From assembly GCA_916613615.1 (NCBI GenBank), contig OU744730.1:25367406-25431405 (forward strand): DNA of 64,000 nucleotides, in the 5' to 3' direction. The position numbers were made by a program, and so were the translations under genes. Below the pieces are notes generated by a model that worked only from the letters and a program-made list of their open reading frames with translations, made no database searches and was not told where the DNA came from. This document shows, one piece after another, positions 1-12,154 of the stretch. The DNA is from Steromphala cineraria. Its lineage: Eukaryota > Mollusca > Gastropoda > Trochida > Trochidae. Numbering within the stretch: position 1 is the stretch's first letter; each line of letters begins with the position of its first letter.

Positions 1-332
1 ATACCTGGCAAACTTCGATAACTTGTTAATAAGTACTGAATATTGTTAAAAGGTATTATCTTAAGACATCGAAAAACTTATGGCACTTTTGAAAGCCAAA
101 CTCATTAAATAATTGAATTAAGAAATTATATTTTTAAAACTAATTGAGATCACAATGACCTTTTTTAATTTTCCATATTTTAAATTCAACATAACAAAAG
201 GATAACTGTCTCGCAGATCCTGAACTCATCAAACACACAATCTGTCTGAAGTACCGAAATAAACCATGCCTACCTATGATCATTTCCTTCCAATTTAGAG
301 GCCATGATTCGGATGTTATGTATATTCAAACC

Positions 333-575
333 TATACTAAAATCCAAAAGAAACGTCCCCTCTATGATTTGATTCTCGATTCTCGGTAGAACAAAAAATA
401 TAACAAAACGATATTTTTGTACCTTAACCACTGCATTTTGTGCGTTTAAGCGATGTGTTTCTTCAGATAGTGCCTTGGCATATAGAAGAATGGTGTCATT
501 TTTTAATTATCTTTCGTGATTTTGTATGTGTGTGAAAAAACAGAAGGGGACGTTTCTTTTTTATTTTAGTTTATT
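333..575. mobile_element. short MITE with AAAGAAACGTCCCCT inverted ends
   Basis: AAAAGAAACGTCCCCT at 346-361 is inverted at 545-560, and the match extends outwards with a few mismatches to about 333 and 575 (ACTAAAAT...ATTTTAGT). The interior is unique and non-coding. The remainder of 1-833 shows nothing recognisable. Confidence 0.5.
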
Positions 576-841
576 ATACAACTTGTTAGATATAATTTCA
601 CACCTGCGGGGAATGCAACTATACTGTAAACGTGTCAAGTTGTTACTGATCTAAGTCATGAAAATTACCGATTTAGATGTTGAGTTCAAGCCAATATATT
701 TGTTTGTTGGAGACACACAGTACAAAATACAAATATTATACATATGGCGAGAGGATACCTTTACTTTAACTTGTTTTCCTCCGATTATATTAGTACTTTT
801 GGAACCACTATATGAAAGAATCAACAGATTACACAGAATAG

Positions 842-2569
842 TAAGGATGCGCGGTATTATCGATATATCGGTATATTGCAATACGGGAACAACGTGATAC
901 GAATCGGTACACACGTCTGAAAATATCCAATATATCGAACGTTTTAAAACGAGCTATTTCCATCTAAAATTGCAAAATAAAACCACAACCAAATAGAACA
1001 TGATTGACGTTAAGTAGGGGAGACCAGGGCAAAGCGCGCCCCCTAACATATAAGTGCGTCTAGTGGGCACCCCGACATATACAGAATGCAACTTGCACAC
1101 TATCTCTAATACTTGTCACTTAGACTAGTACATGGCACATGTTTTTTTAATCTACCATTTCGGCAAAAGGATATATTTACGTAAATATATTTTGATTAAT
1201 GGGGCGCGCTTTGCCCTGTAGTTTGGGGCAAAGTGCCCAATGCCCTGGGCGCTTTGCCCCATTCGAAAAATAACACAGGATGTAATTGATATAACACACC
1301 AATAATCAGCCAATAGTAATCAAAAGCTATCAATGCAAGGCAACTATCGAACCCATATGAAGGATAGAATTTACATATAAGTTGGCAATATATGCAAGGA
1401 TGCGCAAAATATTCCTTAACATGTCATGGACCTACATGTTCAAATTTCTCAATGGCCAAATATCGTTACGGTTGGTACATGTACATTTATTTCAACTACG
1501 AAATTGTTAATAATGTAGGTTATTGAATATCAAAACCAGTAATAAATAGAATAAAAGAAGAATTGAATTGGTTATATGGACGAATTAAAGAATTCATATC
1601 ATATATTTTGTGTCGAACTTGGCAGAACGGCATAAATTGCTTATCGTTTAGGGTTGAACAGTAGTTTACAATGAATTATATTATCATGATTTAAAAAAAT
1701 CCCCAGAAAAATATGTTTTTGTAACTGCTACTTGTCGTCATTCTTAAACAAAACAAAACCCTTTAAGTAAAATGGTATGTTTCATTTTTATAAAATACAG
1801 CAGAATGCTGATATGAAAATAATAGTTCTCCTTTACACTATTTGCTTAAGAAATGTAAAATAATAACTTTTACACCAATATGTTAACCAAAAAGATAATT
1901 TTATAACACACGGGGCAAAGCGCTCCCCTCGGCGCGTTTTGCCCCATCAAGGGTAGCATTTTTTAAGTACATCACAGAAAGTCATTAAATCAAGTAATTA
2001 CAAATTTCATCATTCAATGAATTAATGATACCAATTCATGTTACACGTGCACGAGAGTTCAATGTTCCGTTTTGTATTTTTATGAAATATTTGAATTTGA
2101 GACATATCCGTTCCTTATAGTAAAATCGCGTTTTTTCGAATATTTGAAATTCTGCGTCCACAACTCAGGCAAATTATTCCAGCGTTGGTCACAACGCTTC
2201 ATTGTGGTTACTTTCATTCGTTGGTTATGATAAATCACTCCATTTGTCGATAGGTTTGAAGAATTAACGCGTGGTCACTTTGCCCCGGGGGCGCGCGTTG
2301 CCCTGGTCTCCCCTACTTTACAAAGTGTGAAGTTGCGTGTGGGAATAGCTAATATATGTATATAGATCATACACAGTGATTAGAAAACATTCCTTTCCCA
2401 AACGCCTTATAGCTGAAGGATGATGATCATTCTTAACGCTCAGTTAGAAAAGATAGCATGCAAATTCTTTTATTAATAAAGTACCAAAATATTTCAATAC
2501 GTATTGCAATATGCTCTTCTGTATCGCAATATATTGCAATAGAGAAATGAGGCACGATACCCATCCTTA
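842..2569. mobile_element. hAT-like non-autonomous element, interrupted by another element
   Basis: The ends TAAGGATG and CATCCTTA are exactly inverted and flanked by a perfect 8-bp target duplication, CAGAATAG (834-841 and 2570-2577), as expected for the hAT superfamily. Subterminal regions are rich in ATTGCAATA/TATCGATA motifs. The element proper is about 425 bp; the rest (1014-2316) is a later insertion. The element at 42052-42566 has related interior motifs. Confidence 0.8.
1014..2316. mobile_element. 1.3-kb GGCAAAGCGC-rich element, copy 1
   Basis: Terminal inverted repeats GTAGGGGAGACCAGGGCAA and TTGCCCTGGTCTCCCCTAC bound a non-coding element. TTAA precedes it and TTTA follows, suggesting a TTAA target. 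GGGGCAAAGCGC-type motifs recur internally in both orientations (near 1201-1261 and 1912-1946) as well as at the ends. It lies inside the hAT-like element, so it is the younger insertion. Confidence 0.75.
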
Positions 2570-2596
2570 CAGAATAGCGAGATACTGTTATATTCC

Positions 2597-2944
2597 CATT
2601 CTCTCCCCACAGAGGCAGATCAAGTCATGTTGATTTAGCCTCTGTTCTATTACGCCGAAATCCGTTGGTTCTGGCAGTTTCCCCTGGCGGAAAGAATTTC
2701 ATCTCAATACATTTGAATTTCTTTATCAAATGACAAGGCTTCTCGCATGGAAAGGGTGGTTCATATCACAATGCTTTTGCCTTGTTTCAGTAGCCAAAAT
2801 GATGATTTAAGAACAGCGTCGCTGATTGCACAATTAACTTTGATTGCCTCCAATCAAGCATCTCCCATTCTGTCCCACAAAGTCGGCGTAATATAACAGA
2901 GGCTAATTCAACATGACTTGATCTGCCTCTGTGGGGAGAGAATG
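2597..2944. mobile_element. 9-bp-TSD MITE (CATTCTCTCC family), copy A
   Basis: Ends CATTCTCTCCCCACAGAGGC and its inverse are flanked by TTATATTCC/TTATGTTCC, a 9-bp duplication with one mismatch. It is 348 bp and non-coding. The 9-bp duplication points to a Mutator-like transposase as mobiliser. Confidence 0.8.
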
Positions 2945-3027
2945 TTATGTTCCAGACTATACCACGAACAGGACCGAAACCAAACACTCAGTTGAGTATG
3001 AAAAAGCATCTGCATCGGTAGATATGT

Positions 3028-3240
3028 GAACGAGACCATTAATGGCTCCGATGACCTTTACATGAAAGTAGGAAGTGTATTCTTTGATCTTTAAGGATAT
3101 GAGAAGATTTAGCTACTCTATAAGATACAGATTTCTTTCAACATTAAGATTTGTGTCCATAATAGGATGTAATCTTGCAAAACCATTGAACCACATACTG
3201 ATACCCAGAGGGTTGCTTAGTTGATGCGGAAATATCTTTG
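3028..3240. repeat. dispersed repeat (ATGACCTTTACATGAAAG family), copy 1
   Basis: About 200 bp shared with 11550-11730 and 12362-12545 (common words: GATGACCTTTACATGAAAG, TCTATAAGATACAGAT, CCACATACTGATAC/CCACAGACTGATAC). No ends or coding were recognised. Confidence 0.6.
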
Positions 3241-3852
3241 TAATCCTTCAAAGCGAACGAGTGTTTGTAAGAATTTTTTTGTAAAACTTTAAGCTTCAAT
3301 GGGCATTTTAATCATCATATACCGATTTACGGATTTTCAAGGAACCCAAATGGTATTTTGAGCGATAGGTAGATGTTTTAACTGAGCTATAGTATTTATG
3401 CTTTGATTCCAATCTTTGTAAGTTTGACCCGCAGCATTAAAAACAGGGGATGCCGCCGGGAAAAAAGATCATCTGTCATAGAATATGCAGGCGATGTAAA
3501 ACTCATCCGAACATAAACTAAAGAAACTGCAGAACCCCGAGACAAACTTCAAGTGAATTAAGTATTGTTATTTCATTAATGAATAAAGTATATAAACATT
3601 TTTATGTCGTCGTGGTGCCAAGTCTCATTGCATGTATGTTTTATTTTATTTAAATTATTAATTTATTTATTAATATTTATTTAAATTCATCCCCCCCTCC
3701 CCCCCCACTGTAGTAGATCAAGTCATAAAATGGTGATCAATTCTGAAATTTTGTCCTAGCAGCAAAAAAATGCATCATTTCCAACCAAAGGAAACAGTCA
3801 CCGCATACATAGGGCGGATAGCGTCACAAGGCCTTCGCAAAAATGATGACTT

Positions 3853-3990
3853 TTAATGAGGCGTAGCACATTTTTTTTGATAATTTTATATTTTTAATTT
3901 TTCACTGATAATTGTACGTTAATGCTAAATGAATTATTTGGGTAGTGTCAACAAGCCAATCATCGCTAGTCAGAGAAAAAAATATGGTTA
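3853..3990. mobile_element. TTAA MITE family, degenerate fragment
   Basis: Contains the family's left-end sequence (GTAGCACATTTTTTTTGATAATTTTATATTT, in parts) and the GTCAACAAGCCAATCATC segment, but no right end. It is old and truncated. Confidence 0.55.
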
Positions 3991-4006
3991 GTTTTGGTTA
4001 TCTAAA

Positions 4007-5546
4007 TATATACTATACAAAAAAAGAAACGCATAGCTGGATATTTCAAGGTGTGGCTACAGTCAATTTTGAATAGACACTGTCTTTTAGTAAATGCGTA
4101 TAACAAACTGAAATTTCTCACTGAGATAACAGGATCATTGCTCTTGATGATATCATACACGCCATATGACTTTAACTTCCTTTAGCTAATCAGAGGTCAC
4201 TTGAATGTCATTAATTTGTCTGTTTTTACCACCACGTGAACGCTTAACAATTTCCAAACGCCTTGGCATAGACTGTATAAGTCGCTACATTGATGATTGG
4301 ATTATGGTCTCCAACTTGTCCTGCATAAACTGAGCCAGGTTTGGAAGCATTTGACGTAAACGTTAACGCTGCCAGAGAGGTCAATCCAGTTCATCTCAAA
4401 AGTGTTCAATCAGGTTAAGATCCTGATTACGTAAGTGATAGGGGATCCCATTGATGTTGTAACATGTCAGAAATGATCTTGTGACACCAACAGTATGTGA
4501 TCTTTCGATGTAGTTGACAACGTTACGACGCTACGTCATTTATCGGAAGCACGTGTCGTTTGATGGTAGTGTGTTATGAACATAAGCCCATTAGACTGCC
4601 TTGAAAATGAATGAAACCAGAAAGAAATGTGTAGCATATGGCCGCCCACATCATCAGGTTACCCTTTCCAAAATCTAACGACTTGACTTTGGCAGTTTGG
4701 AGCGTATCTTTCATTTGTACACGTCTGTATACCCAATTCTTTTTCATCTCCTCTTTGCAAAAGAAATCCTGATGCATCGCTAAGACTTACACATTTCCCA
4801 TGTCTTAGGTTCCAGAGCTCAACGTTGTTACAGCACAGAACACGTTGCGAGCGATTATGACGTCATAACATATTGCCAAAGTAGCGTCTCCTGACTCTCA
4901 ATCTGATCTGTTGCAAACGATTCCGTATTGTTTGTGGCGAAATTCTGTGTACTATAGGCACTCTGTCAGCTGTGTACACAGCATTGACAATGCAGTAACA
5001 TTGATGAAGGAACCAAATTTAGCGATCTTGACCTTCTGTGATGACCCAAGGTGTTCCAGAACGTGGACAATCATTGGTGGAACCAAATTGTTGGAAGCGT
5101 TCTAAAAGACAAGTGTTTGTGCTCTTTTAGACGTTATGACCCCTGGCAAGGAATGTTTGCGACTCTCCAGTCTGAATTTTGCCAATGACGGTGATTCGAG
5201 TTGCAGTGCCAAAACGTGGAATTTGCATTTACTCTTCATATGGTAAATGCAATTCGTGATCGGTGAAAGCCTTTTGTGGAGAATGTGAATACCAGCATGT
5301 TTCCAATAGTTTAAACTTTCAAAGTGCTTATGGTTCCGTTTTGCGATGTTTTTTTCATTTTGGTCAAAAACGCGTTCAAATTCACAATTTTGAAATCAGT
5401 GACAGATTCGAACATTCAAAATTGTCACAATCAAAATGTTTCTACAACCAGATGTGTTTCACAGTTTGTATGGACATATTTCGTTTTGAAAACTCATTTA
5501 TCCGGAAAACATTCACCTGTGCGTTTCTTTTTTTGTATAGTATATA
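4007..5546 (-). mobile_element. Tc1/mariner-type transposon, decayed
   Basis: Terminal inverted repeats of about 28 bp (TATATACTATACAAAAAAAG and onward) occur at 4007-4034 and 5519-5546, next to TA dinucleotides. The 1.54-kb length is typical of Tc1 elements, and the interior encodes broken Tc1 transposase on the minus strand. Confidence 0.85.
4320..5260 (-). pseudogene. Tc1-like transposase remnant
   Basis: Minus-strand fragments in different frames match the Tc1 family: an N-terminal helix-turn-helix piece (LLERFQQFGSTNDCPRSGTP) near 5020-5100, a QTIRNRLQQIRLRVRRRYFG piece near 4870-4930, and MMWAAICYTFLSGFIHFQGS near 4590-4640, equivalent to the catalytic-core WGAIS block. Stops and frameshifts separate them, so no active enzyme is made. 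Confidence 0.8.
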
Positions 5547-6435
5547 TTATCACCTATTGAACTGTCACATTAACAGAAAATGTAAATATCTTCTAATATT
5601 TGTAAAATCTACCTCATGATTCGCACATTCAGTGTCATTTTGATTGAATGTCAAATCGACAGCATAAAAATTGCATAGGTATTCATAGGATAAGCTATTC
5701 TTGTGTTGTGTGTTAATATATAGCAAAATAAAATGTGTGTCACAAATCAATATTGAAAGTTGTCGATCAATGTCAGTGAATTTTCCCTTAATTTAGAGTG
5801 ACAAAATCGGACATTCCAAATTTCTACATTGAGTTTATTCGTCCATAAAATATTCTTTTGTTCAAAATCTCGGAGTCGTTTTATGTCGAGTACAAGTTTG
5901 CAATCGTAGTACATCAAACGTACGTTTATTTTTTAATGTTATTCAGTATTATTAATCATTTGATTTTTTTTCAAGAAATTTTGGAATAGCTTGCTCAATG
6001 TCCGATTATTGAAAGCATTAAAGGATTGATTGTATAGAAAAAAATGGGATACATTGAATTTCGTATTGTTAAACATTCAACTTGTTAACAATTTATTTAT
6101 TGACATTATTGTCAGCTTTTGACTGACATATTCATACTTATTTCAAACGTCTTACATGTGTCTTTTTTACCCAATTTACATGAATTGAAATTATTGAAAA
6201 TGTTCCGGTCACTGTGGTCCAACAAATCTGCCCTGTAGAACCTTCTTGATATATAATCTGTGAAATCTCAACGTTAAAATGGTTGTTATGTATTGAGTAG
6301 ACAACTCAATCAAAGAAATGTCCAACAATTCAAACGCTACTCTGTCCTAAATATGACGGATGAATCTTTCACTTCAGCGATTTTTAAACTGATTGTATAA
6401 AAAAATATGGATGATTGATGAGATTGTGAGAAAAC
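5547..6435. other. AT-rich interval without recognised features
   Basis: Short open frames only, none with domain-like content. I see no inverted ends or tandem structure. Confidence 0.5.
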
Positions 6436-7070
6436 GATAAGAGAGTTTCCACAAATCAAATCTTTTATTCATGAATCATGAGAGTATTCCTTTATGTCAA
6501 ACAGGCGTCTTCAAATCACATTCGACGCTAACTAATTTCACTAGTAGTAAATCAAACGGGAAAACTACAAAAGGAAATTTAATGAGACAATAAGAAGAAA
6601 TGTGTGGATTTATTTTTTGTTCCAGTCCCTGCAATCCAGGGAACAACAAGAATCTTTGTCGAAACGTTGCATAAATGAAAAAAGAAGTTGTCATCCATAA
6701 ATTCCCGTGCATTCTTGTCATTGCAACTGAAAATGCCTCTCAAAGAAGTTGAATCTTTAAAGATTGTTTAAACCTAAATTGATGTCAGCATTTATCCATT
6801 TTAGTCAGACCATATTAGAAACTTCTGAAAAGAAACCAACAAATCATACAAATGTTTAATCCGGTAATTTGTTTTCTATTGGTTTTAAGTTTCAGCCAAG
6901 GAGAATATATAAAAGACTACGTGTTTAAGATACTTTGTTTATATTTCATTGGTTGTTCTGACAATTGTCCTTTCAGATCAATTACGTATTGCAGCAAGGT
7001 TCCGAGGATCAATTTTAATGAGACAATAAGAAGAAATGTGTGGATTTATATGTGGCAGCTTGTTCCAGTC

Positions 7071-7418
7071 CATTCTCTCCCCACAGAGGCAGATCAAGTC
7101 ATGTTGATTTAGCCTCTGTTATATTACGCCGAGTTTGTGGGACAGAATGGTAGATGCCCGATTGAAGGCAATCAGAGTTAGTTGTGCAATCAGCAACGCT
7201 GTTCTTAAATCATCGTTTTGGCTACTGAATCAAGGAAAAAGCACTGTGATATGAGCCACCCTTTCCATGCGTGAAGCGTTTTCATTTGCTAAAGAAATTC
7301 AAACGATTGTGACTAAATTTTTTTCCGCCAGGGGAAACTGCCGGAACCCAGGGATGTTGGCGTGATAGAACAGAGGCTAAATCGACATAACTTGATCTGC
7401 CTCTGTGGGGAGAGAATG
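7071..7418. mobile_element. 9-bp-TSD MITE, copy B
   Basis: 348 bp, same inverted ends, flanked by GTTCCAGTC (7062-7070) and GTCCCAGTC (7419-7427). It interrupts a repeat also seen at 6590-6650 and 18150-18250. Confidence 0.8.
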
Positions 7419-7780
7419 GTCCCAGTCCCCTAACTATCCAGAGAACAACGTCTGAGGCTCATAACGTTTGAAGTCTTCGGCTGATGGGTTGTTCATTATG
7501 TAAGACTAGTCTCTAGCAAAAGACAGGAAGAGGCAGGACGGAATGTTAAACCCACAACTAACGTCTGTATGTTTAATAGTTATAGGAAGATGTCATTTGA
7601 ATTATATACTACCTTTACAAACTTTTAAGACAGTGAAGCTGAGGTTACCCATATACACCAACATGTATGGTTGACACTGTATATAACGAACAGAAAAGGG
7701 TTTTCAGAACTTAAATGGAGGAGAACAAATGCCATCTCTTTTTGAAAGTTGACTTTTTGATATTGCAGAGTAATATATGG

Positions 7781-7900
7781 ATGACAACTTCTTTGTTCAT
7801 TGTATGTGAGGTTTTGACACAGATCCTTGTGTCGTACCTGCTTACGACACAAGAATCTGTGTCGAAACGTCGAATATAATGAACAAAGAAGTTGTATGCA
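7781..7900. repeat. imperfect palindrome
   Basis: Inner arms GACACAGATCCTTGTGTCGT and ACGACACAAGAATCTGTGTC, outer arms ACAACTTCTTTGTTCATT and AATGAACAAAGAAGTTGT: a stem-loop of about 120 bp, likely a hairpin MITE. Confidence 0.6.
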
Positions 7901-8265
7901 TATATTTCTGTGCAGTTTTGTCATTCCAACTTCTAAAATGCCCCTCAAAGAAGTTGGATTTTCAAGATTGTTAAACCTAAATTAATGTCAGCATTTATTA
8001 AAATTTAATCAGATCATATTTGAAAATCCTGAAAAGAAATCAACAAATCATACAAATGTTAAATCCGACCCGAAGTTATTTTCTATTGGGTTTAAGTTTC
8101 AGCCAAGGAGAATATATACAATACGGCTTGCAAAAGATAGTTGTTTATATTTCATTGGTTGTTCTGACAATAGTCCATTCAGAGGCAAGGACGGTGATTT
8201 TAAATATTGAAGCAAGATTCCGTGGGTCAATTTTGCTTCGTTTCGTTGCTCCTTACAGTGCAAAC

Positions 8266-8471
8266 CATCCTGTCTCAAGGTACAAACGTAACGTTAACTC
8301 CACTAATCTGTACCCTGGGCTCAGAAGCTAGATTCGCTCGCGTGGGCCGCCTTGGGATATAGCCAATCAAATTATTTTCTCGTCACCTTCACGATAAAAT
8401 TTCAACGAGCAAATGATTTGATTGGCTATATCCCAAGGCGACCCGCGCGAGCAAATCTAGCTTCTGAGCCC
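8266..8471. mobile_element. palindromic MITE (GAAGCTAGATTCGCTCGCG family), one outer arm missing
   Basis: 8317-8471 folds on itself (GGGCTCAGAAGCTAGATT and AATCTAGCTTCTGAGCCC). The left outer arm, CATCCTGTCTCAAGG to TCTGTACCC, is kept but its right partner is absent. A fuller copy is at 42013-42742. Confidence 0.7.
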
Positions 8472-8775
8472 CTGCATGGCCGAATTTTGATTTAAGATTG
8501 AATGTTTCTTCACGTCATGAAGATGATTATACTGATCTGTCAAAAAAACACAGAAATAATCTGGTTTCATATTTTTTTGCTTACTTCCATTTCATTGAAA
8601 AAAAGTTATTGAGTTCCTCTGAAGACGTAGAATAACCTACATTGGCAAGTTTTTACTAGAAAGAATAACCTTTTCATCATCAGGAAAATCAATGCAACTT
8701 ATAAAGAATTGTCTACTTTATAATTTCGTTCCTTTAATTCATATATAAGCTCTTATGCATGAGCATGGTGTATAG

Positions 8776-9063
8776 CTAGAGTTTCACCTAATGAACCTGA
8801 AGGTGATTTATGATGGAATCATTTTTAAATGATCAGCATTTTAGAGTTTCACCTAGTGAACCTGAAGGTGATTTACGATGGAATCAAAATTCCAACACTG
8901 TTGCACGATATTTCAGGTAATTCAATGGATCTCACTAAACAAGTGTCACTTGTCGCAAGAAAACATTTTTTATCAATCCAAGCCATTCTAAACAAACGTA
9001 TACAAGTAATGGTCTAAAAACATAATATCAATGGTCTACCTGGTCTAAAAACATAATATCAAT
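8776..9063 (+). repeat. two short direct duplications
   Basis: AGAGTTTCACCTA..TGAACCTGAAGGTGATTTA is present twice about 65 bp apart (8778-8886), and TGGTCTAAAAACATAATATC twice (9010-9063). Both look like local slippage duplications. Confidence 0.6.
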
Positions 9064-9068
9064 GTTAA

Positions 9069-9237
9069 AGGGGCAGTAGCACGTTTTTTTTAAATTTTGT
9101 ATCTTAAATTTTTCACTGATAAGTGTATGTTAATGCTAAGAGTATGATTTTGACAGTGTCGAAAATCTCATTACACAAGCCAATCCTCCATAGTCAGAGG
9201 ACAAAGTATGAAGATTCACATAAAATTCATTAGCAGT
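9069..9237. mobile_element. TTAA MITE family, left part only
   Basis: TTAA then AGGGGCAGTAGCACGTTTTT begins the copy; it fades out after GAAGATTCACATAAAATTCA. The right terminus is missing. Confidence 0.65.
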
Positions 9238-9902
9238 GGTGTATCAAACGTCATCCTATCAACATATTCTGATATCCACATGCAAGAAGTAGTGGGAAGA
9301 ATAAAATAAGAACAATTTCAATCAAGCAACGTGTTCTCTGTGCACAAAGCCTCGTGTCAATCTTCTCGTCTGACATCATAGAGCCTGTTGGAGAGAATGA
9401 TTTGAAAAGGTCTTTGATATCTTGAAGCCTTTAAAAACTTTCAATCATGGATTCTACCGAGCAATCTCATGCGAGAAAATGGCTAATGAAGTCGTCATTG
9501 TGTTTTATCCCTGTTCACAACATAATACATTTTGGTTCAATTTCGTTTTGGTATCGTATAGACACACAATAATGTTTACAGAAACGATAATTGCTCTTCT
9601 AAATTACAATTTTTCAGTGTTAAATACATACCTGGTTTATTACAAGTTTCCATACAGATATATGTTCTTTTGAGATAGATGTTTATTTAATTCTCATCAA
9701 AACAAATTTCTTCAATGCTCAAAGTAAACACATTCACATATCGACGAATTTGCCCAATTAACCTCTGTTCTTTTAATATAATGTCACTAAACCTGCATTG
9801 TTGAACTATTGCATTTTTCAGTCCGTTTAATTTCTATGTTTCTCCAACGCAAGTAGTCCATCCATAAGTTCAACACATTTACTAATAATGGGATACGGTT
9901 TC

Positions 9903-10570
9903 CGTCGACCAGACCAGTTTGTAAATGTGATGAATTCGTAGACCAGATCAGTTTGTAAATGTGATGAATTCGTAGACCAGACTAGTTTGTAGATGTGGTG
10001 AATTAATAGACCAGACCAGTTAGTAGATGTGATGAATTCGTAGACTAGACCAGTTTGTAGACGTGATGAATTCGTAGACCAGACCAATTCGTAGATGTGA
10101 TGAATTCGTAGACCAGACCAGTTTGTTGATTTGATGAATTCGTAGACCAGATCAGTTTGTACATGTGATGAATTCATAAATCAGACCATTTTGAAGATGT
10201 GATGAATTCGTAGACCAGACCAGTTTGTAGATGTGATGAATTTGTAGACCAGATCAGTTTGTAAATGTGATGAATTCGTAGACAAGACCAATTTGTAGAT
10301 GTGATGAATTCGTGGACCAGACCAGTTTGTAGATGTGATGAATTCGTAGACCAGACCAGTTTGTAGATGTGATGAATTCGTAGACCAGACCAGTTTGTAG
10401 ATGTGATGAATTCATAAACCAGACCAGTTTGTAGATGTGATGAATTCGTAGACCAGACCAGTTTGTAGATGTGATGAATTCATAAACTAGAACAGTTTGT
10501 AGATGTGATGAATTTGTAGACCAGACCAGTTTGTAAATGTGATGAATTCGTAGACCAGACCAGTTTGTAA
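9903..10570. repeat. 34-bp minisatellite, about 20 copies
   Basis: The unit GTAGACCAGACCAGTTTGTA GATGTGATGAATTC has an EcoRI site in most copies, spaced 34 bp. Because 34 is not a multiple of three and no frame holds a stop, long open frames arise on the minus strand; they are not evidence of a gene. Confidence 0.92.
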
Positions 10571-10910
10571 ACATTTTCATAATCATTCGTAAGCAAAAGG
10601 CTCATCGTAAAGAACACATTGAGATTTAATCATGTGATACTATCTGATAAATGTTCATACTGGCCGTTGCCTTACAGTCAGTCATAGAGTAAGCAAGTGT
10701 CATCTTCTCTATTGCATTAGGGCCTTCTAATAAGGAAACATTGATTGCATTGAATATCTGAAATTAGTAAAACAAAAAAATAGATTGGTAATTAATTCAC
10801 AAGTCTCACCGTTAAGCATTCAATTATCCAGGCAATTGTGTTCTGACATTCGTTGAAATATTTATTCATTCAAGATATAAATCAAAGTTAGTGAAAAAAA
10901 CGATATTTAT

Positions 10911-11279
10911 CATTCTCTCCCCCACAGAGGCAAATCAAGTCATCAAGAAATGTTGATACAGCCTCTGTTCTATTACGCCTACTTTGTGGGATAGAATAGG
11001 CGATGCCTGATTGGAGGCATTCAAAGTTAGTTGTGCAATCAGCGACGCTGACCAGAAATCATTATTCTGACTACTGAATCATGACAAAAGCATTGTGAAA
11101 TGACCCACGCTTTTTATGCGAGAAGCGTTCAACTTGTCATTTGATAAAGGAATTCAAATGGATTGTGGTGCAATGTTTTACCGCCAATGGAAACTGCCGG
11201 AACCCAGGAATTTCGGCGTAATAGAACATAGGCTGTATCAGCATTTCATGACTTGATCTGCTTCTGTGGGGAGAGAATG
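10911..11279. mobile_element. 9-bp-TSD MITE, copy C
   Basis: 369 bp with the same ends and a perfect 9-bp duplication GATATTTAT at 10902-10910 and 11280-11288. This is the cleanest copy for defining the target duplication. Confidence 0.85.
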
Positions 11280-11743
11280 GATATTTATTAGTTAAAATTC
11301 TTATGAAATAACATCTCCAAGTAAGTAAGTACAGAAATACATGATGAAAAGTCGAAGTGATGATATAGGGAACAGCATCGTAGCATGCAGCTCTCAGTAA
11401 CTGCACAATAATTCTATAATTTTCTAGAACTGTAAAAGCAAATAGAAGGTACATGAATTATTTCAGATACCAATTACCATTGCATTATAAAGACAAGCAA
11501 GCAGTGGTTTAAAAAATAATTATCTGCTTTTGCACATACTGCCACCAGGCGAGTTGATGACTTAAACGTGAAAGTAGGAATTGCAGTCTTTTTATTTGAA
11601 AGAGGAGATAGAACCTAAAACATATAAGATACAAGTTAATTTCTACATTGGGATTTGTGCCAATGAACAGATGTCATTCTGCAAACCCATTTAACCACAG
11701 ACTGATGAGAGATGATGACCTTGAGAGATACATAAAATGTTAA

Positions 11744-12099
11744 AGGGGCAGTAGCACGTTTTTAAGGGGAACATAAGGTGATGTCGGGAAAATGAAAATT
11801 AATAGTTCCAATTGAAAGACAATGCATTTAAACTAAATGGAGCAGTAATAAATCAAATATATAACGTAAAGTTTAGCCCTGCGATTCCTTTTTCTTACAC
11901 AAAATGAATTAAAGGTGTTCACACAAAATGGCCGCCCATGGATTTTAGGTGAATCTTCATACTTTGTCCTCTGACTATGGATGATTGATTTGTGTTATGG
12001 GATTTTTGACACTATCAAAATAATACATCTAGCATTAACATACAATTATCACTGAAATTTTTAAAATATAAAATTATCAAAAAACGTGATACTGCCCCT
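11744..12099. mobile_element. TTAA MITE family, full copy
   Basis: 356 bp between TTAA at 11740-11743 and TTAA at 12100-12103. The ends are AGGGGCAGTAGCACG and its inverse. A TTAA target duplication is typical of piggyBac or Kolobok-type transposases. Confidence 0.8.
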
Positions 12100-12154
12100 T
12101 TAAAAGATACTGGTTTTGTCTTTATGAAGTTGAAATGTTGCGGTGTCACTTTTT

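Larger units (their letters stand above)
6640..8250 (+). repeat. diverged direct duplication, about 1.2 kb apart
   Basis: The segment 6640-7040 recurs at 7845-8250: GAATCTTTGTCGAAACG / GAATCTGTGTCGAAACG, AATCATACAAATGTT, AAGTTTCAGCCAAGGAGAAT. MITE copy B sits between. The small frames here (MLNPTRSYFLLG..., MFNPVICFLLVLSF...) are shadows of the repeat. Confidence 0.65.

Noticed and set aside
4007..5546. Active Tc1 transposon
   Set aside because: The transposase is broken by stops and frameshifts in several places; only the inverted ends are well kept.
9903..10570. CRISPR-like regular array
   Set aside because: Units are contiguous with no unique spacers, in an evidently eukaryotic genome; it is a minisatellite. 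The same holds for the 15.8, 17.4, 26.6, 39.1 and 62.0 kb arrays.
9827..10586. Open frames of 110-116 residues on the minus strand
   Set aside because: They are produced by the 34-bp minisatellite, which has no stop in these frames; the peptide is a pure repeat without domain features.
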